Of a DNA stretch of 64,000 bases, positions 49,493 to 57,590 are shown piece by piece. The notes beneath the pieces were generated by a model. It worked only from the letters and a program-made list of their open reading frames with translations. It ran no database searches and was not told where the DNA came from. The stretch is taken from positions 248,001 to 312,000 of the forward strand of contig NZ_JACYOF010000005.1 in NCBI RefSeq assembly GCF_014932895.1, given 5' to 3'. The translations under genes were made by a program, and so were the position numbers. Positions within the stretch are counted from its first letter, which is position 1; every line of letters begins with the position of its first letter. Origin of the DNA: Bacillus thuringiensis. GTDB lineage: Bacteria; Bacillota; Bacilli; Bacillales; Bacillaceae_G.

Positions 49493-50407
49493 TATACGTT
49501 TGAAACGTCCAACAATTTCAACGGTTTCAGTAATATTCATAAATGCTCGATTGTCTACTTGGCGAATGATACGTTTCATTTCGCCTAACTCGTAGCGAGT
49601 TACGACAGTGTAAATCATTTTTTTCTTATGGTTTGTATAGCCGCCGACAGCATCTACCATTGTTACGCCACGTATGCCATGATGTAGTAGTGCGCTTTTT
49701 ATTTCCTCGCCTTTTTCTGTAATAGTCATTATCGTTAATTTAATATGTTTCGTGTGCACAGCGTCGATAACTTTGCTGACTACAAATCGACTAATTAACG
49801 TATAAAGTGTAATATCCCATCCGAAAATAAAACCTGCTGCTACAAGTAAGATTAAGTTGAATCCAAAGATGATTGCTCCAATTGAAACATCTCGATATTT
49901 CGCTACAATCAATCCAACAACATCAAAACCACCTGTTGAAGAAGCAAATCGGAATATAATGCCTGATGCTGCACCGCAGATGACACCACCGAATACAGAA
50001 GAAAGTAAAATATCGTCTGAAACTTGGTGTACCGGGATAATGTTCATCGCTAAAGATGACACAGCTACGAAGTATGCTGTTAAAAAGGTTGTCTTCTTGC
50101 CTAAGTAAAAGTAGCTTAAAATAAGAAGAGGAATGTTTAGTAAAAAGATAAGTGCACCGATATTGTAGTGCATTAAATAACCGATAATCATCCCTACGCC
50201 AGCGAATCCACCGCTAATCATATTATGCGGGATAAAAAACATATTCATAGAAATTGCATACAAAATAGAAGCTATAAAAATAACAACCAACTGTATCATA
50301 AATTCTAAGTGAAATGTTTTAGCTGCTGGGAAGGATAAAAAGGCGGTGTCGGGAACGTAATCGGCGTCTCCTAGTTGACCCATAGTATGTTTCATCTCCA
50401 TATTCAT
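49490..50407 (-). CDS. YitT family membrane protein (DUF161 + DUF2179)
   Basis: A 305-residue protein with five or six N-terminal helices containing FIPHNMISGGFAGVGMIIGY and FRFASSTGGFDVVGLIVAKY, the two DUF161 motifs, followed by a cytoplasmic ferredoxin-like DUF2179 domain (about 220-300, ending ITETVEIVGRFKRI). Function of the family is unknown; a transport role has been proposed. The start is uncertain: ATGs at codons 1, 3, 5 and 9 are all in frame, none with ideal Shine-Dalgarno spacing. Standalone with a strong terminator. Confidence 0.88.
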   Translation of the reverse strand: MNMEMKHTMGQLGDADYVPDTAFLSFPAAKTFHLEFMIQLVVIFIASILYAISMNMFFIPHNMISGGFAGVGMIIGYLMHYNIGALIFLLNIPLLILSYFYLGKKTTFLTAYFVAVSSLAMNIIPVHQVSDDILLSSVFGGVICGAASGIIFRFASSTGGFDVVGLIVAKYRDVSIGAIIFGFNLILLVAAGFIFGWDITLYTLISRFVVSKVIDAVHTKHIKLTIMTITEKGEEIKSALLHHGIRGVTMVDAVGGYTNHKKKMIYTVVTRYELGEMKRIIRQVDNRAFMNITETVEIVGRFKRI

Positions 50408-50658
50408 TTTTGATTACAAGAAGAGAATAAAGCTTTTTTCAAAAACTGGCAATAGTTTTATTATAATGCAAAAATTTTATAAATTTCTAATAAATCAAGC
50501 CTATTCAAAGATGTGTGTGAATATACTAAAGAAAGCGAATACATTGATTTTCCAGCATAATTTTTTGAGAAAATATGCAAAATTCTTTTTTGAAAATAAA
50601 AGGAAATAGAGAATGTTTGTTGAATGTGCTAAAATGACTTTATTAAGGATGTGAAGCG

Positions 50659-50943
50659 ATGGAATTTTTATTGCAGGATGCAATTCTATATATATCGTTT
50701 GTAACGACGGCGCTTTGTTTATTAGAAGTCTTTTTTCTTGCTAACGTTTCTCGTTTCGTACGCCAGCAAGCATCGAGCGGTAGACAGAGAGCTTTTGCGT
50801 TAGTTGATACATGTGAAGATAGCGCAGGAAATGTACCGCTATTTTCTATTTTTTATAAATATGGAATGATTCGTTCTGTACGCAGACAAGAATCAAGTGA
50901 AGAGAGTGACGAGGTCGGTCCGTATACACCAATGTTTCGCTAA
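50659..50943 (+). CDS. Hypothetical small protein upstream of yidC2
   Basis: A 94-residue protein with one N-terminal hydrophobic helix (about 6-29) and a polar, Arg/Ser-rich remainder containing QQASSGRQRAFALVDTCEDS. Not recognised. ATG lies after AAGGATGTGAAGCG. It is 28 bp upstream of yidC2 in the same direction, so the two are likely cotranscribed; the position and single membrane anchor could suggest an accessory role in membrane insertion, which is speculation. Confidence 0.55.
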   Translation: MEFLLQDAILYISFVTTALCLLEVFFLANVSRFVRQQASSGRQRAFALVDTCEDSAGNVPLFSIFYKYGMIRSVRRQESSEESDEVGPYTPMFR

Positions 50944-50971
50944 ATAATTACGAAACATTGGAGGAATGAAC

Positions 50972-51754
50972 ATGTTAAAATCATACCGAGCTAGGCTCAT
51001 TAGTTTATCATTATTACTTGTTTTTGTTTTATCTGGCTGCAGTAATGCAGGTACAATAGATTCACATAGTACGGGAATTTGGAACCATTATTTTGTATAT
51101 CCAATCTCGTATATGATTCAATTTGTTGCGCATCATATACCTGGAGCTAGCTTCGGGATTGCCATCATTATCATGACGCTCGTTATTCGTTCAGCAATGA
51201 TTCCATTAGCTGTTTCACAATATCGCAGCCAAGCGAAAATGAAAAAAATGCAACCTGAATTGCAGAAGCTAAAGAAAAAATACGGTGATGTGAGCAAAGA
51301 TCTTGAAAAACAAAAGCAGTATCAAAAAGAAATGTCAGAACTAATGAAATCAGGCGGTTGGAATCCACTTGCTGGTTGCTGGCCAATCTTTATACAAATG
51401 CCAATTTTCTCTGCTTTGTATTATGCGATTAGCCGAACAGAAGAGATTCGCACATCTTCATTTTTATGGGTAAACTTAGGACATGCAGATCCATATCATA
51501 TATTACCGATTATTGCAGCGTTAACGACATTTATTCAGATGAAAGTTTTCCAATCGAATATAACACCTGGAGAACAAGTACAAATGCTGAAAATACAACA
51601 AATTATGATGCCAGCGATGATTTTATTTATGGGATTTGCGGCGCCATCAGGACTTGTGTTGTATTGGATAACAGGTAATTTATTTACAATGACGCAAACA
51701 ATTGTATTAAGAAAAATAATGGAACGTGAAGAATTACAATTACAAAAAGCTTAG
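50972..51754 (+). CDS. yidC2: Membrane protein insertase YidC2 (OxaA2/YqjG-like lipoprotein)
   Basis: A 260-residue Oxa1/YidC/Alb3 family insertase. The N-terminus is a lipoprotein signal with lipobox LSGC (Cys23), as in Bacillus YidC proteins. Core helices: GIAIIIMTLVIRSAMIPLAVSQ with the conserved Arg of the hydrophilic groove, then the coiled-coil MKKMQPELQKLKKKYG, then NPLAGCWPIFIQMPIFSALYYAI. It inserts and folds membrane proteins with or without SecYEG. ATG at 50972 is six bases after GGAGGA; the ATG at 50966 is adjacent to that site. Standalone position, away from oriC, fits the second Bacillus copy. Confidence 0.93.
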   Translation: MLKSYRARLISLSLLLVFVLSGCSNAGTIDSHSTGIWNHYFVYPISYMIQFVAHHIPGASFGIAIIIMTLVIRSAMIPLAVSQYRSQAKMKKMQPELQKLKKKYGDVSKDLEKQKQYQKEMSELMKSGGWNPLAGCWPIFIQMPIFSALYYAISRTEEIRTSSFLWVNLGHADPYHILPIIAALTTFIQMKVFQSNITPGEQVQMLKIQQIMMPAMILFMGFAAPSGLVLYWITGNLFTMTQTIVLRKIMEREELQLQKA

Positions 51755-51755
51755 A

Positions 51756-51787
51756 AAAACGCCGCTCGTGATGAGCGGTGTTTTTTG
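51756..51787 (+). terminator. Terminator of yidC2
   Basis: AACGCCGCTC / GAGCGGTGTT with five-base loop and T6. Confidence 0.93.
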
Positions 51788-51882
51788 TTAAGTCGTTAAG
51801 GAAATTTTAAGAAATCAACATTACTATTGGCATTGTATACGAAAGTGTACAGGCTTTAGAAATATGAAGGAGGAAATTTCCT

Positions 51883-52995
51883 ATGAAGAAGAAAACAGTT
51901 GGGTATTTAGCAATTGCAGGTGCTCTATCATTTGGAATTATAGGAGGGGCTGGTGTACCGGCGTTTGCGGCAACGAATACCCCAACAGCTGAGCAAGTTA
52001 CAAAAGGAACTGCGAAGAAAAATTTAGATGAGGCAACGAAACAAAAAGTGAAAACAATTATGGATGATACAAAGAAACAATTAGAGGAACTAGGTGTGAA
52101 ATTCCCGGAGAAGGATAAGCACAAGGGCATGTTTGCGGGATTAGATGAAGCAACAAAAGCAAAAGCGAAGTCAATTTTAGAGCAAGAAAAATCCGGGAAA
52201 CTAACTCGTGAACAGGCAAAAGAGGAATTGACAAAGCTAGGTGTGAAGTCCCCAGAAAAGGGTAAGCACAAGGACATGTTTGCAGGATTAGATGAAGCAA
52301 CAAAAACAAAAGTGAAGTCAATTTTAGAGCAAGAAAAATCCGGGAAACTAACTCGTGAACAGGCAAAAGAGGAATTGACAAAGCTAGGTGTGAAATCCCC
52401 AGAAAAGGGTAAGCACAAGGACATGTTTGCAGGATTAGATGAGGCGACAAAAGCAAAAGCAAAGTCAATTTTAGAGCAAGAAAAATCCGGGAAATTAACT
52501 CGTGAACAGGCAAAAGAGGAATTGACAAAGCTAGGTGTGAAATCCCCAGAAAAGGGTAAGCACAAGGACATGTTTGCAGGATTAGATGAGGCGACAAAAG
52601 CAAAAGCAAAGTCAATTTTAGAGCAAGAAAAATCCGGGAAATTAACTCGTGAACAGGCAAAAGAGGAATTGACAAAGCTAGGTGTGAAATCCCCAGAAAA
52701 GGGTAAGCACAAGGACATGTTTGCAGGATTAGATGAGGCGACAAAAGCAAAAGCAAAGTCAATTTTAGAGCAAGAAAAATCCGGGAAATTAACTCGTGAG
52801 CAAGCAAAAGAGGAATTAACAAAATTAGGTGTGAAACTTCCTGAGAAAGAGAAGCATGAAGACATCTTTACGAACTTAGATGCAGCAACAAAAGCAAAAG
52901 CGAAGGCGATTCTAGAAAATGAAAAGAAACAACTAGCGGAATTGAATGTTGATCTACCACATCATAAGTTTTTTATGAAAAACGAAGATAAATAA
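51883..52995 (+). CDS. Secreted tandem-repeat protein (five 49-residue units)
   Basis: A 370-residue Lys/Glu-rich exported protein. Residues 1-29 are a signal peptide ending AFA. Then a half-unit (NLDEATKQKVKTIMDDTKKQLEELGVKFPEK), five 49-residue units (about residues 85-329) of type GLDEATKAKAKSILEQEKSG followed by KLTREQAKEELTKLGVKSPE, and a final half-unit (NLDAATKAKAKAILENEKKQ) with a His-rich end. Each unit is predicted as two or three short helices; the KSGKLTREQAKEEL part resembles the SHOCT helix pair, suggesting oligomerisation or binding. No LPxTG, LysM or lipobox. ATG with AAGGAGG. Function unknown; possibly a cell-surface or extracellular binding protein. Confidence 0.75.
   Translation: MKKKTVGYLAIAGALSFGIIGGAGVPAFAATNTPTAEQVTKGTAKKNLDEATKQKVKTIMDDTKKQLEELGVKFPEKDKHKGMFAGLDEATKAKAKSILEQEKSGKLTREQAKEELTKLGVKSPEKGKHKDMFAGLDEATKTKVKSILEQEKSGKLTREQAKEELTKLGVKSPEKGKHKDMFAGLDEATKAKAKSILEQEKSGKLTREQAKEELTKLGVKSPEKGKHKDMFAGLDEATKAKAKSILEQEKSGKLTREQAKEELTKLGVKSPEKGKHKDMFAGLDEATKAKAKSILEQEKSGKLTREQAKEELTKLGVKLPEKEKHEDIFTNLDAATKAKAKAILENEKKQLAELNVDLPHHKFFMKNEDK
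52135..52869 (+). repeat. Five tandem 147-bp coding repeats
   Basis: Period exactly 147 bp: the sequence GGATTAGATGAGGC-type boundary recurs at 52138, 52285, 52432, 52579 and 52726 (in phase). Units 3 and 4 are identical at nucleotide level and unit 5 shares their first 100 bp, so the array expanded recently and may vary in copy number among strains. Confidence 0.9.
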
Positions 52996-53042
52996 TTGAA
53001 CTATGTTGTATCTTTCGTGTGGGCAACCGAAAGGTACATATG

Positions 53043-53077
53043 TGAGGGGGCTGTCTTTGGAACAGCCTCCTCTTATT
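53043..53077 (+). terminator. Terminator of the tandem-repeat gene
   Basis: GAGGGGGCTGT / ACAGCCTCCTC with a six-base loop, weak T-run. Confidence 0.7.
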
Positions 53078-53092
53078 ATGTAGGTTGCTATC

Positions 53093-53152
53093 GTTGTCGT
53101 TTTTTATTGGAAAATCGATATATTTTGAAAATCGCCGATTTAATTTCATGTC
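53093..53152 (+). repeat. Copy 4 of the GTCGGTAAATCGATAT-type repeat
   Basis: GTTGTCG, then AAAATCGATATATTTTGAAA, ATCGCCGATTTAATTTC and ATGTCG. Its second half matches copy 2 at 23343. Confidence 0.55.
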
Positions 53153-53239
53153 GTTCACGGAAGAGCGGATTAGAGAAATATAGTACCTTCTGTTATAATA
53201 TAAGGAAAGAAATATTTCGTATGTTATATAAAATATATA

Positions 53240-53267
53240 TTGATTTTTTCTAACAATTCAATATAAT
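53240..53267 (+). promoter_or_regulatory. Promoter of the permease T-box leader
   Basis: TTGATT (53240-53245), 16-bp spacer, TATAAT (53262-53267). Confidence 0.78.
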
Positions 53268-53287
53268 GAACAATAACTACAAAATTC

Positions 53288-53549
53288 GACATCAAGAAGT
53301 GATGATGAGGACATGATCAATTTTTTACGATTCTCAGAGAGGGAGGCCTTTGGCTGTGAGCTTCCTAATACGGAAAAATCGATTACCACCTCTGAACTGC
53401 AGCAGTGAACGAACATCTAGTAATTGCTTGCCGGTAAAAACCGTTATTTAGACTTGAGAAATTGGTGAAGTGTGTCACTTTGCGAATTGAAACAAGGGTG
53501 GAACCACGATTACAACACTCGTCCCTTTTTTAGGGAGGAGTGTTTTTTT
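53288..53549 (+). promoter_or_regulatory. Threonine-type T-box riboswitch upstream of an APC permease
   Basis: Leader with stem I (CGACATCAAGAAGTGATGATG), the AGAGAGGGAGGCCTTTGGCTG bulge region given here by position (53337-53357), specifier ACC (53385-53387) in GATTACCACCTCTGAAC, T-box core AACAAGGGTGGAACCACG (from 53490) and terminator ACACTCGTCCC...GGGAGGAGTGT with T7 (53513-53548). ACC decodes threonine, so the permease gene should be induced by threonine starvation. Confidence 0.9.
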
Positions 53550-53594
53550 ATTTCATTTTTGCATCACACTAGAATTGGAAGGAGGATACGCAGC

Positions 53595-54908
53595 ATGCAT
53601 CATGATGAGAAGAACAAAATTGGTTTAACAGTTGCACTTTCTATTGTAGTAGGAACTATTATTGGATCTGGTGTGTTTATGAAACCAGGGAGCGTATTAG
53701 ATTACTCGGGGAGTTCTAATATGGCTATTCTTGCTTGGATAATTGGTGGTTTGTTGACGTTAGCAAGTGGTTTAACAGTAGCTGAAATTGGGGCGCAAAT
53801 CCCGAAAAATGGTGGATTGTATACGTATTTAGAGGAGATTTACGGAAGTTTTTGGGGATATTTATCAGGCTGGATGCAAACGATTGTTTATGGACCAGCT
53901 ATTATTGGAACATTAGGTTTGTATTTTAGTTCTTTAATAATTAATTTTTTCTATTTAGATAAAGTTTGGAATTTGCCAATCGCAATTGGAACAGTTGTGT
54001 TCCTAGGCATTGTAAATAGTATGGGGACAAAATATGGAGGTATCGTCCAAACAATCACAACAATTGGGAAGATGATTCCGATTGTATTAATTGTTGTGTT
54101 AGGTTTTTGGAAAGGGAATAGTGATATCTTTAACGTAGTTGTGCCGATATCAGAAAATCAAAGTATCGGTATGGCAATTTTAGCAACGTTATTTGCTTAT
54201 GACGGATGGATTTTACTAGCTTCGATTGGTGGAGAAATGAAGAATCCAACAAAGTTATTACCGAAAGCAATGACAGTTGGGATTTTAATTGTAACAGCTG
54301 CTTACGTATTAATTAACTTAGCGTTATTAAATGTATTACCGGCAGCGAAAATTGTAGATCTTGGAGAAAATGCAACAGCGACAGCTGCGGGCATGTTACT
54401 TGGAGAATACGGCGGGAAAATTATTAGTATCGGTATTATCGTTTCTATTTTCGGGTGTTTAAATGGAAAGATTTTAACATTCCCGCGTATTCCGATGTCG
54501 ATGGCAGAACATGGACAGCTTCCATTTTCTAAGTTTATTGCAAAAGAAAGTCCGAGATTTAAAACACCAGCAAATGCGATTACTGTTGAAATCATTTTAG
54601 GAATTATTTTAATGATTATTAGTGATCCGAATAAGCTATCTGAGATTTCCGTATTCATTATTTATATTTTCTATGTAATGACGTTTATTGGTGTCTTCAT
54701 TTTGAGAAAACGCAATAAGAATAAAGAGCGTGCGTATAGTGTACCGTTATTCCCAATCGTACCAATTGTTGCGATTTTAGGTTCGTTCTTTGTAATTGGT
54801 AGTGCGATTATTAACGATCCAGTAAGTTGTTTCTTATCAATTGGAATTGTCTTTACTGGACTGCCGGTGTATTGGTATTTAAATAAGAAGAAAGAAACTG
54901 GAGTTTAA
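53595..54908 (+). CDS. steT: APC family amino acid permease (SteT-like Ser/Thr transporter)
   Basis: A 437-residue permease with 12 helices of the LAT/SteT group. GTIIGSGVFMKPGSVLDYSG is the helix 1 substrate-binding motif (GxGIF type), and TLFAYDGWILLASIGGEMKNP is the helix 6 region; SteT of B. subtilis exchanges serine and threonine. The threonine T-box upstream agrees with threonine uptake. The ATG at 53595 is nine bases after AAGGAGG; the frame is open upstream (to 53472), but that part is T-box RNA. Length is usual. Confidence 0.9.
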   Translation: MHHDEKNKIGLTVALSIVVGTIIGSGVFMKPGSVLDYSGSSNMAILAWIIGGLLTLASGLTVAEIGAQIPKNGGLYTYLEEIYGSFWGYLSGWMQTIVYGPAIIGTLGLYFSSLIINFFYLDKVWNLPIAIGTVVFLGIVNSMGTKYGGIVQTITTIGKMIPIVLIVVLGFWKGNSDIFNVVVPISENQSIGMAILATLFAYDGWILLASIGGEMKNPTKLLPKAMTVGILIVTAAYVLINLALLNVLPAAKIVDLGENATATAAGMLLGEYGGKIISIGIIVSIFGCLNGKILTFPRIPMSMAEHGQLPFSKFIAKESPRFKTPANAITVEIILGIILMIISDPNKLSEISVFIIYIFYVMTFIGVFILRKRNKNKERAYSVPLFPIVPIVAILGSFFVIGSAIINDPVSCFLSIGIVFTGLPVYWYLNKKKETGV

Positions 54909-54917
54909 TAATTAGGA

Positions 54918-54947
54918 GGCAGGCGTATAATGCGTCTGCTTTTTTCA
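54918..54947 (+). terminator. Terminator of steT
   Basis: GCAGGCG / CGTCTGC stem followed by T6. Confidence 0.8.
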
Positions 54948-54971
54948 TTGTAAAAAAATTGTACTTGTTTT

Positions 54972-55019
54972 CACTTTCTATTTTGGTTACTATAGTCGTA
55001 GTAACCAAAATGGAAAGTG
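54972..55019. promoter_or_regulatory. Near-perfect 20-bp inverted repeat at the MFS promoter
   Basis: CACTTTCTATTTTGGTTACT (54972-54991) and its inverse AGTAACCAAAATGGAAAGTG (55000-55019) with one mismatch and an eight-base spacer. It overlaps a possible promoter (TTGTTT...TACTAT). The inner part GGTTACT...AGTAACC resembles HxlR/MarR operators. It must be the binding site for a regulator encoded elsewhere. Confidence 0.75.
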
Positions 55020-55030
55020 TGGGGAAAGAC

Positions 55031-56203
55031 TTGAATTTTCGTGTATATATTTTAGCTATCGCGGCTTTCGTAGTCGGGACGGTTGAGCTAATTATAGGAG
55101 GAACGCTTGATTTAGTCGCCAATGATTTAGGAGTATCTATTAGCGCAGCTGGTCAGCTTATAACAATATTTTCAGTAGTATTTGCTTTGTCAGGTCCAGT
55201 TTTATTAGCTTTGACAGGGAAGTTTGAAAGAAAGACATTGTATGTTGGGGCATTATCGATTTTCTTAATCGGAAATATCATTTCAGCATGTAGTGTGAAT
55301 TACGGAATGTTAATGTTTTCAAGGGTCATTTGTGCGGCGAGTGGTTCATTAATTATTGCACTATCTGTAACACTTGCTTCTAGTGTGGTAGAATCGCATT
55401 TTCGTGCGCGTGCAATTGGAATCATTTTTATGGGGATAAGTGGATCACTCGTACTTGGGGTACCGCTTGGTCTTGTACTCGGAAATGCATACGGATGGCG
55501 TGCACCATTTGTATTAATTTCGATATTAACAGTTATAGCAATCGCTTGTATTTCGCTGTTCTTAACGAAAGTACCACCTACATCGGTGTTATCAATAAGA
55601 GAGCAAATCGCTACGTTAAAAGATAAAAAAATCGTAAGTGCACAGTTGACATCATTTTTATTTTTAACAGGTCATTTAACACTATATGCATATTTAACAC
55701 CTTTCTTAAAAGATGTCATGCATGTTGAAGCAAATTGGATTAGTGTGTTTTATTTCATTTTCGGGATTGCGGCAGTAATTGGTGGCGGATTCGGAGGGTG
55801 GCTTGCTGATAAATGGGGATCGAAGAAAAGTATTATTTCCATCATTATCGTATTTGCATGTGCAATCTTCATACTGCCATTAATGACATTCTCATTCCCG
55901 CTCTTCATTATTATGATGGGACTTTGGAGTATGCTGAGTTGGGCGATTTCACCAGCACAACAAAACTATTTAATTGAAATTGCACCAGAATCAGCTGGTA
56001 TTCAGCAAAGTTTAAATAACTCTGCACTTCATTTAGGAATTGCGCTCGGTTCAACAGTAGGCGGAGTTGTTATTGAGAAATCATCTGTTATATATAACGC
56101 TTGGGTAGGCGGTGGCTTTATTATATTAGCACTGCTTTGTGCAATTTTCTCGATTACGAGAGGACGTTCTACTCAGTTCGTGAAAGAAGAATCTATCGTT
56201 TGA
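55031..56203 (+). CDS. MFS transporter (drug efflux type)
   Basis: A 390-residue major facilitator with 12 helices. FVVGTVELIIGGTLDLVANDLGVS is the helix 1 block of the YtbD/AraJ-like efflux group; GKFERKTLYVG is the loop motif after helix 2. Related to, but clearly distinct from, the MFS at 12611. I choose TTG at 55031, five bases after GGGGA. The ATG at 55010 lies within the operator dyad and has no ribosome binding site, and the frame from 54959 includes the whole dyad. Likely repressed through the dyad; inducer unknown. Confidence 0.85.
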   Translation: MNFRVYILAIAAFVVGTVELIIGGTLDLVANDLGVSISAAGQLITIFSVVFALSGPVLLALTGKFERKTLYVGALSIFLIGNIISACSVNYGMLMFSRVICAASGSLIIALSVTLASSVVESHFRARAIGIIFMGISGSLVLGVPLGLVLGNAYGWRAPFVLISILTVIAIACISLFLTKVPPTSVLSIREQIATLKDKKIVSAQLTSFLFLTGHLTLYAYLTPFLKDVMHVEANWISVFYFIFGIAAVIGGGFGGWLADKWGSKKSIISIIIVFACAIFILPLMTFSFPLFIIMMGLWSMLSWAISPAQQNYLIEIAPESAGIQQSLNNSALHLGIALGSTVGGVVIEKSSVIYNAWVGGGFIILALLCAIFSITRGRSTQFVKEESIV

Positions 56204-56282
56204 TAGGTTCTTTTTATTTGTGAAAAAATTGCAGGTTTTAGTAGAGGAATGGAGAATGGGGTATATAACGAGGTGATGGAAA

Positions 56283-56465
56283 ATGATGTCTAATTTCTCG
56301 ATATTCGGCATAATACTTACACTACTGCCGTTATTTGTAGTTATTTTTATTTTGAGATGGATTCGTTTCATCTATCAAAATTCTGAGAAACAAGTGGAGC
56401 AGAATGAGAAGATTATTGAACTATTGATGGAGATAAAGGAACAAAACGAAAAGGAGTCTAGATGA
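56283..56465 (+). CDS. Small membrane protein (DUF4083-like)
   Basis: A 60-residue protein: one hydrophobic helix (IFGIILTLLPLFVVIFILRWI, residues 7-27), then a charged coiled coil (NSEKQVEQNEKIIELLMEIKEQNEKESR). The plan fits small DUF4083-type Bacillus proteins, function unknown. GAGGTGATGG precedes the first of two consecutive ATGs. Its stop codon lies in the terminator stem region. Standalone gene between the MFS and TrmB genes. Confidence 0.65.
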   Translation: MMSNFSIFGIILTLLPLFVVIFILRWIRFIYQNSEKQVEQNEKIIELLMEIKEQNEKESR

Positions 56466-56487
56466 ATAAATAGACTCCTTTTTTATT
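56450..56487. terminator. Bidirectional terminator
   Basis: AAAAGGAGTCTA / TAGACTCCTTTT spanning the stop codon of the small membrane gene; also serves the converging TrmB gene. Confidence 0.9.
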
Positions 56488-56493
56488 AGCCAA

Positions 56494-57252
56494 TTAATAC
56501 CTCAATTTCATCAACAAACTCTTAATTTCTTCATCCTGGATAAAGAGATCATGGTGTTTCTCTGTAATTTTCGCAAGTGCAACGTCGTGATAGAAGAATT
56601 CTGTAAAGAACTTCACGAAAGGTTGTGACATTGTTTTCATCGCTTGCCATGATTCTTGCTCTACACCAGCGAATAAAATTTCTCGGCCGTCCACGATGAG
56701 GATTAAGTAGCGCTCTAATGCGTTAGGTTCTTCAGCTGGGATTAGAAAATGCATGTTTTCTAAGTCCGTTTCTACTTTTCCGACTATGAGGGACTCGATT
56801 TGGACGCCTTGTTTTGCTTTTTGTTCTAATAAAGGAAGATATTCTAAAAGAGTATCATTCCAAGCTGAAATTCGGATGGAACTTGTAGCACCTTCTATAA
56901 GTTCCTTACTTTGCACTTTAATAGAAGATTGCATTTTCAAACTCCACACACGATCATCAGTAAATGATTTTTTCGATATATTCGTTTCTAGTTCTTTAAT
57001 ATTTGACTGGAATTCTGTCGTTAATTTTTCAATTGCTAGCTTTAGTGGTAATGCTGTATACAGCTTTTTCTTTTCTGAAACAGAATCCATTACCATTCCT
57101 TTATCGATTAGGCGTGCTAACACTTCATATATTTTTGCTTTTGGAACACCAGAGTGTTTCACAATTGTTGTAGCATCTAATGGTTCGTTACTTGATACGA
57201 CAACTTCATAAGCTTGGCTTTCATATTGTGAGAAACCGAATTTTTGTAACAT
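56494..57252 (-). CDS. TrmB family transcriptional regulator
   Basis: A 252-residue regulator: N-terminal winged helix (FGFSQYESQAYEVVVSSNEPLDATTIVKHSGVPKAKIYEVLARLIDKGMV, about 5-54), a coiled coil, and a C-terminal PLD-like sensor domain (from about 100: IRISAWNDTLLEYLPLLEQKAKQGVQIESLIVG). TrmB-type factors sense sugars or sugar phosphates in archaea; bacterial members are poorly studied. ATG at 57252 follows GGAGGGAACT; the frame is open further upstream but there lies a bcr1 repeat, beginning 22 bp before the start. No clear target operon is adjacent. Confidence 0.9.
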   Translation of the reverse strand: MLQKFGFSQYESQAYEVVVSSNEPLDATTIVKHSGVPKAKIYEVLARLIDKGMVMDSVSEKKKLYTALPLKLAIEKLTTEFQSNIKELETNISKKSFTDDRVWSLKMQSSIKVQSKELIEGATSSIRISAWNDTLLEYLPLLEQKAKQGVQIESLIVGKVETDLENMHFLIPAEEPNALERYLILIVDGREILFAGVEQESWQAMKTMSQPFVKFFTEFFYHDVALAKITEKHHDLFIQDEEIKSLLMKLRY

Positions 57253-57273
57253 AGTTCCCTCCGAACGAATGAG

Positions 57274-57428
57274 ATTATCCCGCATTAACGGGCAGTAAGA
57301 CTCCCAACTCAAAATTTGGCTGGAGCAAAGAAGTTAGGTGGGAGATCAACTGCCCGTAAATGCCCGATTGGTTCAACTAATAATCAGTGGAGATGAACAA
57401 AACCCCACTGATTAAAGTTTCACTTTAT
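57274..57428 (-). repeat. bcr1-type repeat in the leader of the TrmB gene
   Basis: 155 bp from ATTATCCCGCATTAACGGGC to TTAAAGTTTCACTTTAT. It separates the TrmB start from its upstream DNA, so any promoter must lie in or beyond the repeat. Confidence 0.9.
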
Positions 57429-57590
57429 ATAGCTTAAGGATAATGAACTATTTGTTTTTGCACAAGTGGTAGTAGGCTTTCTATGTGAATAGAAGTGAGA
57501 ATTAATTTCAATTTTTTGATTTTATCTATTATACTTAATATAGCGATTAACATTATTATAATATAACGAGAAGGGGATGCTTGGGGGAAG

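Noticed and set aside
51807-52865. Long minus-strand open frames (352 and 254 codons) opposite the tandem-repeat protein
   Set aside because: They exist only because the 147-bp repeats are a multiple of three and Lys/Glu codons avoid stops on the other strand; the frames repeat with the same period and lack start signals.
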